From the NCBI GenBank assembly GCA_900555635.1, contig USLU01000001.1, positions 1 to 64,000 of the forward strand: 64,000 bases of DNA, in the 5' to 3' direction. The position numbers were made by a program, and so were the translations under genes. This DNA comes from an uncultured Bacteroides sp. (GTDB lineage: Bacteria; Bacteroidota; Bacteroidia; Bacteroidales; Bacteroidaceae). Numbering within the stretch: position 1 is the first letter of the stretch; each line of letters opens with the position of its first letter. The notes under the pieces were generated by a model that made no database searches, was not told the DNA's origin, and was given only the letters and a program-made list of their open reading frames with translations. This document shows, in pieces, positions 60,390 to 64,000 of this stretch.

Positions 60390-62537
60390 ATGAGAAAAGA
60401 TTTTAAAAACTTAGATATATATGCTGCTTTTCAGCCGGTTGATGGCGCTGAGTGGCAAAAGGCTAACGGCATCCACGCTGATTGGAAAACGCCGGAACAC
60501 ATTGAAGTGAAGCCTGTTTATACAAAAGAAGACCTTGAAGGTATGGAGCATCTTGGTTTTGCTGCCGGTCTTCCTCCCTATTTGCGTGGTCCGTATTCGG
60601 TAATGTACACTCTTCGTCCTTGGACTATCCGTCAGTATGCGGGTTTCTCTACTGCCGAAGAATCAAATGCTTTCTATCGTCGTAACCTGGCTGCCGGGCA
60701 AAAAGGATTGTCTGTAGCTTTTGACTTGGCTACTCACCGTGGTTATGACCCTGACCACGAACGTGTAGTGGGTGACGTTGGTAAAGCCGGTGTATCTATC
60801 TGTTCTTTGGAGAACATGAAGGTTTTGTTCGATGGCATTCCTTTGAGTAAGATGTCTGTTTCCATGACCATGAATGGTGCGGTACTTCCTATCCTTGCAT
60901 TTTATATCAATGCAGGTTTGGAACAAGGTGCCAAATTGGAAGAAATGGCAGGTACTATCCAAAATGATATTTTGAAAGAATTCATGGTGCGTAATACCTA
61001 TATTTACCCGCCTGCATTCTCAATGAAGATAATCTCTGACATCTTTGAATACACTTCTCAGAAGATGCCTAAGTTCAACTCAATTTCCATCTCCGGTTAT
61101 CACATGCAGGAAGCAGGTGCTACGGCTGATATCGAGTTGGCATACACTCTGGCTGATGGCTTGGAATATCTTCGTGCCGGAACAGCCGCCGGTATTGACA
61201 TCGACGCATTTGCACCTCGTTTGTCTTTCTTCTGGGCTATCGGTACCAATCACTTCATGGAAATTGCCAAGATGCGTGCTGCACGTATGTTGTGGGCAAA
61301 GATCGTGAAAGAGTTCAACCCGAAGAACCCGAAATCATTAGCATTGCGTACTCACTCTCAGACTTCAGGTTGGTCACTGACCGAGCAAGACCCCTTCAAC
61401 AATGTAGGACGTACCTGTATTGAGGCTATGGCTGCTGCACTAGGTCACACCCAGTCATTGCACACTAATGCATTGGATGAGGCTATTGCATTGCCTACTG
61501 ACTTCTCGGCACGTATTGCTCGTAACACTCAGATTTATATCCAGGAAGAAACCTACATCTGCAAGAATGTTGACCCATGGGGCGGTTCTTATTATGTAGA
61601 AACTTTGACCAACGAACTGGCTCACAAAGCTTGGGAATTGATTCAGGAAGTAGAGAAACTGGGTGGTATGGCTAAGGCTATTGAAACCGGTATTCCTAAG
61701 ATGCGTATTGAAGAAGCTGCTGCTCGTACACAGGCTCGTATTGATAGCGGTTCTCAGACTATCGTTGGTGTGAACAGATACCGTCTGGAGAAAGAAGATC
61801 CGATTGATATTCTGGAAGTAGACAACACTGCTGTTCGTAATCAACAGATTGAGAACTTGAAGACTTTGAAAGAAGGTCGTGACGAAGCTGCTGTTAAGAA
61901 AGCTCTGGAAGCTATCACCAAGTGCGTAGAAACGAAGGAAGGTAACTTGCTGGAATTGGCAGTGGAAGCTGCTCGTGTTCGTGCTACTTTGGGAGAAATC
62001 TCTTATGCTTGCGAACAGGTTGTTGGACGTTATAAAGCTGTAATCAGAACTATATCAGGCGTGTATTCATCAGAAAGTAAAAATGATAGTGACTTCAAAC
62101 GTGCTTGTGAATTGGCCGAGAAGTTTGCGAAGAAAGAAGGTCGTCAACCTCGTATCATGGTTGCCAAGATGGGACAAGACGGTCACGACCGTGGTGCTAA
62201 AGTAGTTGCAACAGGTTATGCCGATTGTGGTTTCGACGTAGATATGGGACCGTTGTTCCAAACTCCCGCAGAAGCTGCCCGTGAAGCTGTTGAAAACGAT
62301 GTTCACGTAGTAGGTGTTTCTTCATTGGCTGCCGGACATAAGACATTGGTTCCGCAGATTATCGAAGAACTCAAGAAACTGGGTCGTGAAGATATCGTTG
62401 TCATTGCCGGTGGTGTAATCCCTGCACAGGATTATGACTTCCTGTACAAAGCTGGTGTAGCTGCTATCTTTGGTCCTGGTACTCCGGTTGCCAAAGCTGC
62501 CGGTCAGATTTTGGAAATTTTGATGGACGAAGAATAA
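60390..62537 (+). CDS. mutB: Methylmalonyl-CoA mutase large (catalytic) subunit
   Basis: The product is 715 residues, standard length. The CoA- and substrate-binding barrel holds RPWTIRQYAGFSTAEESNAFYRRNLAAGQKGLSVAFDLATHRGYD, SMTMNGAVLPILAFYI and RTHSQTSGWSLTEQDPFNNVGRT. The adenosylcobalamin domain has GQDGHDRGAKVV (DXHXXG, base-off cobalt ligand), VVGVSSLAAGHKTL and GGVIPAQDYDFL. It follows mutA after one base. A perfect 16-bp hairpin 23 bases after its stop ends the operon. Fits the succinate-to-propionate route of gut Bacteroides. Confidence 0.97.
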   Translation: MRKDFKNLDIYAAFQPVDGAEWQKANGIHADWKTPEHIEVKPVYTKEDLEGMEHLGFAAGLPPYLRGPYSVMYTLRPWTIRQYAGFSTAEESNAFYRRNLAAGQKGLSVAFDLATHRGYDPDHERVVGDVGKAGVSICSLENMKVLFDGIPLSKMSVSMTMNGAVLPILAFYINAGLEQGAKLEEMAGTIQNDILKEFMVRNTYIYPPAFSMKIISDIFEYTSQKMPKFNSISISGYHMQEAGATADIELAYTLADGLEYLRAGTAAGIDIDAFAPRLSFFWAIGTNHFMEIAKMRAARMLWAKIVKEFNPKNPKSLALRTHSQTSGWSLTEQDPFNNVGRTCIEAMAAALGHTQSLHTNALDEAIALPTDFSARIARNTQIYIQEETYICKNVDPWGGSYYVETLTNELAHKAWELIQEVEKLGGMAKAIETGIPKMRIEEAAARTQARIDSGSQTIVGVNRYRLEKEDPIDILEVDNTAVRNQQIENLKTLKEGRDEAAVKKALEAITKCVETKEGNLLELAVEAARVRATLGEISYACEQVVGRYKAVIRTISGVYSSESKNDSDFKRACELAEKFAKKEGRQPRIMVAKMGQDGHDRGAKVVATGYADCGFDVDMGPLFQTPAEAAREAVENDVHVVGVSSLAAGHKTLVPQIIEELKKLGREDIVVIAGGVIPAQDYDFLYKAGVAAIFGPGTPVAKAAGQILEILMDEE

Positions 62538-62559
62538 GCCGCATAAGTTTTTTATATAG

Positions 62560-62598
62560 AAAAAGAGGTTTTGCTCATTTTAGCAAAGCCTCTTTTTT
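62560..62598 (+). terminator. Terminator of mutAB
   Basis: AAAAAGAGGTTTTGCT pairs with AGCAAAGCCTCTTTTT (one G-U or mismatch near the middle) around six bases; T-run follows on the plus strand. Confidence 0.85.
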
Positions 62599-62638
62599 AT
62601 TTTATATATGCAACAAGTATTAATTCTACACTTTTATC

Positions 62639-62646
62639 TATCTTTG
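62639..62646 (+). promoter_or_regulatory. -7 promoter element before the sensor kinase
   Basis: TATCTTTG fits TAnnTTTG, 37 bases before the ATG at 62683; no properly spaced TTG box. Confidence 0.5.
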
Positions 62647-62682
62647 TACGCTCTCTAGTCAGACAAACAATAAAGAGTTGAT

Positions 62683-64000
62683 ATGGTGCGCTGTTTCATG
62701 ATTATTCTGTTTTTCACACTATTTCATTTAGAGGTTCTCTCAAATGCAAATAAAGTTTTGGTCGTTAGTTCTTATGGCACTGACTATCAATGGAGCAATA
62801 CTATAATGAACACTATCGGCAAGCAATTGAAAGATAAGCATCCTTCCATTGAATTCAGCCGCGAATTCCTTTCATCAGAAATGTTGGAAGATTCGGACAG
62901 CTGGGGTAACAAGATGAGTGTTTTATTAAGTAATTATAAAAAGAATCCGCCTTTGGCAATTATTCTTGTTTCCGATGAAGCTTGGATGGGATATCAAGAT
63001 GCAGATGTAAGTGCCTTTAAAAATGTTCCCTTGATCTTATGTGCTGTAAAGCCTCATTCTATTTCTATCTCTGACTTTATTACCAAAAGGGACAGCCTTC
63101 ATTTATCCGATTTTACTCCTACAGTTGAACTAATGAAGAATTATAGGGCAACCGCTGTTTTACGGGAAATGAATGTACCGGGTTACTTGTCTCTAATGGA
63201 AAATCTGATTTCCGGGTTAAATAGATTTGTATTTATTACCGACAGTCGTTTTTATGGAGTTTATACTCATCTGTTGCTTCAACAAGAGGCGGAACGAAGT
63301 TATCCGAAAATACTTGTTGAGTCTATTGATGGTCGATTTGTTTCTACCGACTCGTTACTATCTCTGCTCCCTACTATTCCATCTACTGCCGGAGTATTGC
63401 TTACTTCCTGGTTGACCGGTGAATATGGCTTTGAATTTTCGAAAGACTATTTGTATAGTAGTATAGAAAATAAATTATCCACTCCTATTTTTATAACCAA
63501 TGATATAGGACTGGAAAAAGAAAACTTTGTAGGGGGATATTATAATGACGCATCGTTTTGGGGGAATAAGACTTCCGATCAGTTATTGGCCATAATAAAT
63601 GGAGTGATGCCGGAGAATTTGAAGCCCGAGACCTATTATGACAGTCAATGCCAAATTGCCTGGAAAGTCTTTCAACACTATGGCTTGGATTCTAGGAGGC
63701 TTCCGGCGAAGGTCGATTTCTTTAATGCTCCTGAGTCATTCTGGTCAGTCTATAAATACTATATCATAGCTGTAATCTCAGTCTTCTTAGTCATTCTTCT
63801 TTTCTATTATTATACGCTTCGAAGCAATTTCAAGTTGCAACAAGCCCAACGACTCTTATTAAACTCTGTAAACGAGGCTCAGGCGGCAAACGATAAATTG
63901 AAGAAGACGCAAGATGAATTGATTGTGGCACTTCATAAAGCGGAGGAGTCGGATAGACTAAAATCTGCCTTTTTGGCTAATATGAGTCATGAGATACGTA
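62683..64000 (+). CDS. Sensor histidine kinase, N-terminal part (runs off the window end)
   Basis: From ATG 62683 the frame is open to the edge (439 residues). A signal peptide (MVRCFMIILFFTLFHLEVLSNA) precedes a periplasmic domain of about 330 residues beginning KVLVVSSYGTDYQWSNTIMNTI and including FVFITDSRFYGVYTHLLLQQ, reminiscent of ABC substrate-binding (PF04392-like) sensor domains. A membrane segment lies near 360-383 (YYIIAVISVFLVILLFYYY), then a coiled helix and the HisKA start ESDRLKSAFLANMSHEIR with the phosphoacceptor His. The rest (ATPase, possibly receiver and regulator domains) is outside. Possibly a hybrid two-component sensor; ligand unknown. Confidence 0.85.
   Translation, partial: MVRCFMIILFFTLFHLEVLSNANKVLVVSSYGTDYQWSNTIMNTIGKQLKDKHPSIEFSREFLSSEMLEDSDSWGNKMSVLLSNYKKNPPLAIILVSDEAWMGYQDADVSAFKNVPLILCAVKPHSISISDFITKRDSLHLSDFTPTVELMKNYRATAVLREMNVPGYLSLMENLISGLNRFVFITDSRFYGVYTHLLLQQEAERSYPKILVESIDGRFVSTDSLLSLLPTIPSTAGVLLTSWLTGEYGFEFSKDYLYSSIENKLSTPIFITNDIGLEKENFVGGYYNDASFWGNKTSDQLLAIINGVMPENLKPETYYDSQCQIAWKVFQHYGLDSRRLPAKVDFFNAPESFWSVYKYYIIAVISVFLVILLFYYYTLRSNFKLQQAQRLLLNSVNEAQAANDKLKKTQDELIVALHKAEESDRLKSAFLANMSHEIR

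Overview
The window looks like a stretch of core chromosome from a Bacteroides species (order Bacteroidales). Support comes from many exact TAnnTTTG promoter elements (several with a TTTG/TTG box 18-21 bases upstream), a fimbrillin-type lipoprotein, a DUF4476 lipoprotein, adjacent methylmalonyl-CoA mutase subunits, HU-CCDC81/SPOR and FHA proteins, and two short RNAs antisense to a SusC-like translation start. I see no phage, transposon, CRISPR array or rRNA. Two tRNA genes are present (Arg-UCU and Lys-CUU). Species level cannot be decided from the sequence.

Layout. 0-2.4 kb: pyrB-pyrI, a flavin reductase and an outer-membrane barrel protein on the minus strand. 2.9-9.1 kb: a plus-strand envelope group (PBP1A, FolK, KdsB, inactive-looking M16 peptidase, 14-repeat MORN protein). 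9.2-10.2 kb: PRPP synthetase. 10.3-16.9 kb: a giant sensor made of two fused lipoprotein-type kinase modules, its response regulator and an AbgT-family transporter. 16.9-20 kb: fimbrillin, a 59-residue lipoprotein, a small RNA, an NAD(P)-binding protein and the tRNAs. 20-23.8 kb: MBL hydrolase, POT/MFS transporter, Crp-like regulator, HAD phosphatase. 23.8-28 kb: galacturonate catabolism (uxaC, LacI-type regulator, uxaB). 28.3-31 kb: FHA protein, HU/SPOR membrane protein, Gfo/Idh dehydrogenase. 31.1-36.4 kb: rfbC, ugd, a lipoprotein, a DEAD-box helicase, serB. 36.7-42.9 kb: a thioredoxin-fold protein without its cysteines, then lon-tgt-lptG with ATGA overlaps, then trmN6. 43-50.2 kb: a TPR protein, glgB, YhcH-like, DUF2461, a small RNA, a small protein, an alpha-amylase and a patatin. 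50.3-54.6 kb: a four-gene iron-sulfur/DUF362 redox operon. 54.7-62.5 kb: BamE/DUF4476 lipoprotein, cytidylate-kinase-like protein, AspT-type transporter, mutA-mutB. The window ends inside a sensor histidine kinase.

How it fits together: glycogen and alpha-glucan handling (glgB, amylase), pectin-derived galacturonate entry (uxaCB), propionate formation through succinate (mutAB), envelope synthesis (PBP1A, KdsB, LptG-like, RfbC, Ugd) and stress/quality control (Lon).

The least expected signals are intergenic. Three unrelated-looking intergenic arrays (about 2.5, 28.1 and 55.5 kb) share an exact 22-bp period built from inverted half-sites. Two short minus-strand RNAs share a core that is the complement of a translation start. 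Among proteins, the double kinase, a tRNA-guanine transglycosylase without its zinc cysteines, a thioredoxin fold without CXXC and an M16 protein without HXXEH stand out.
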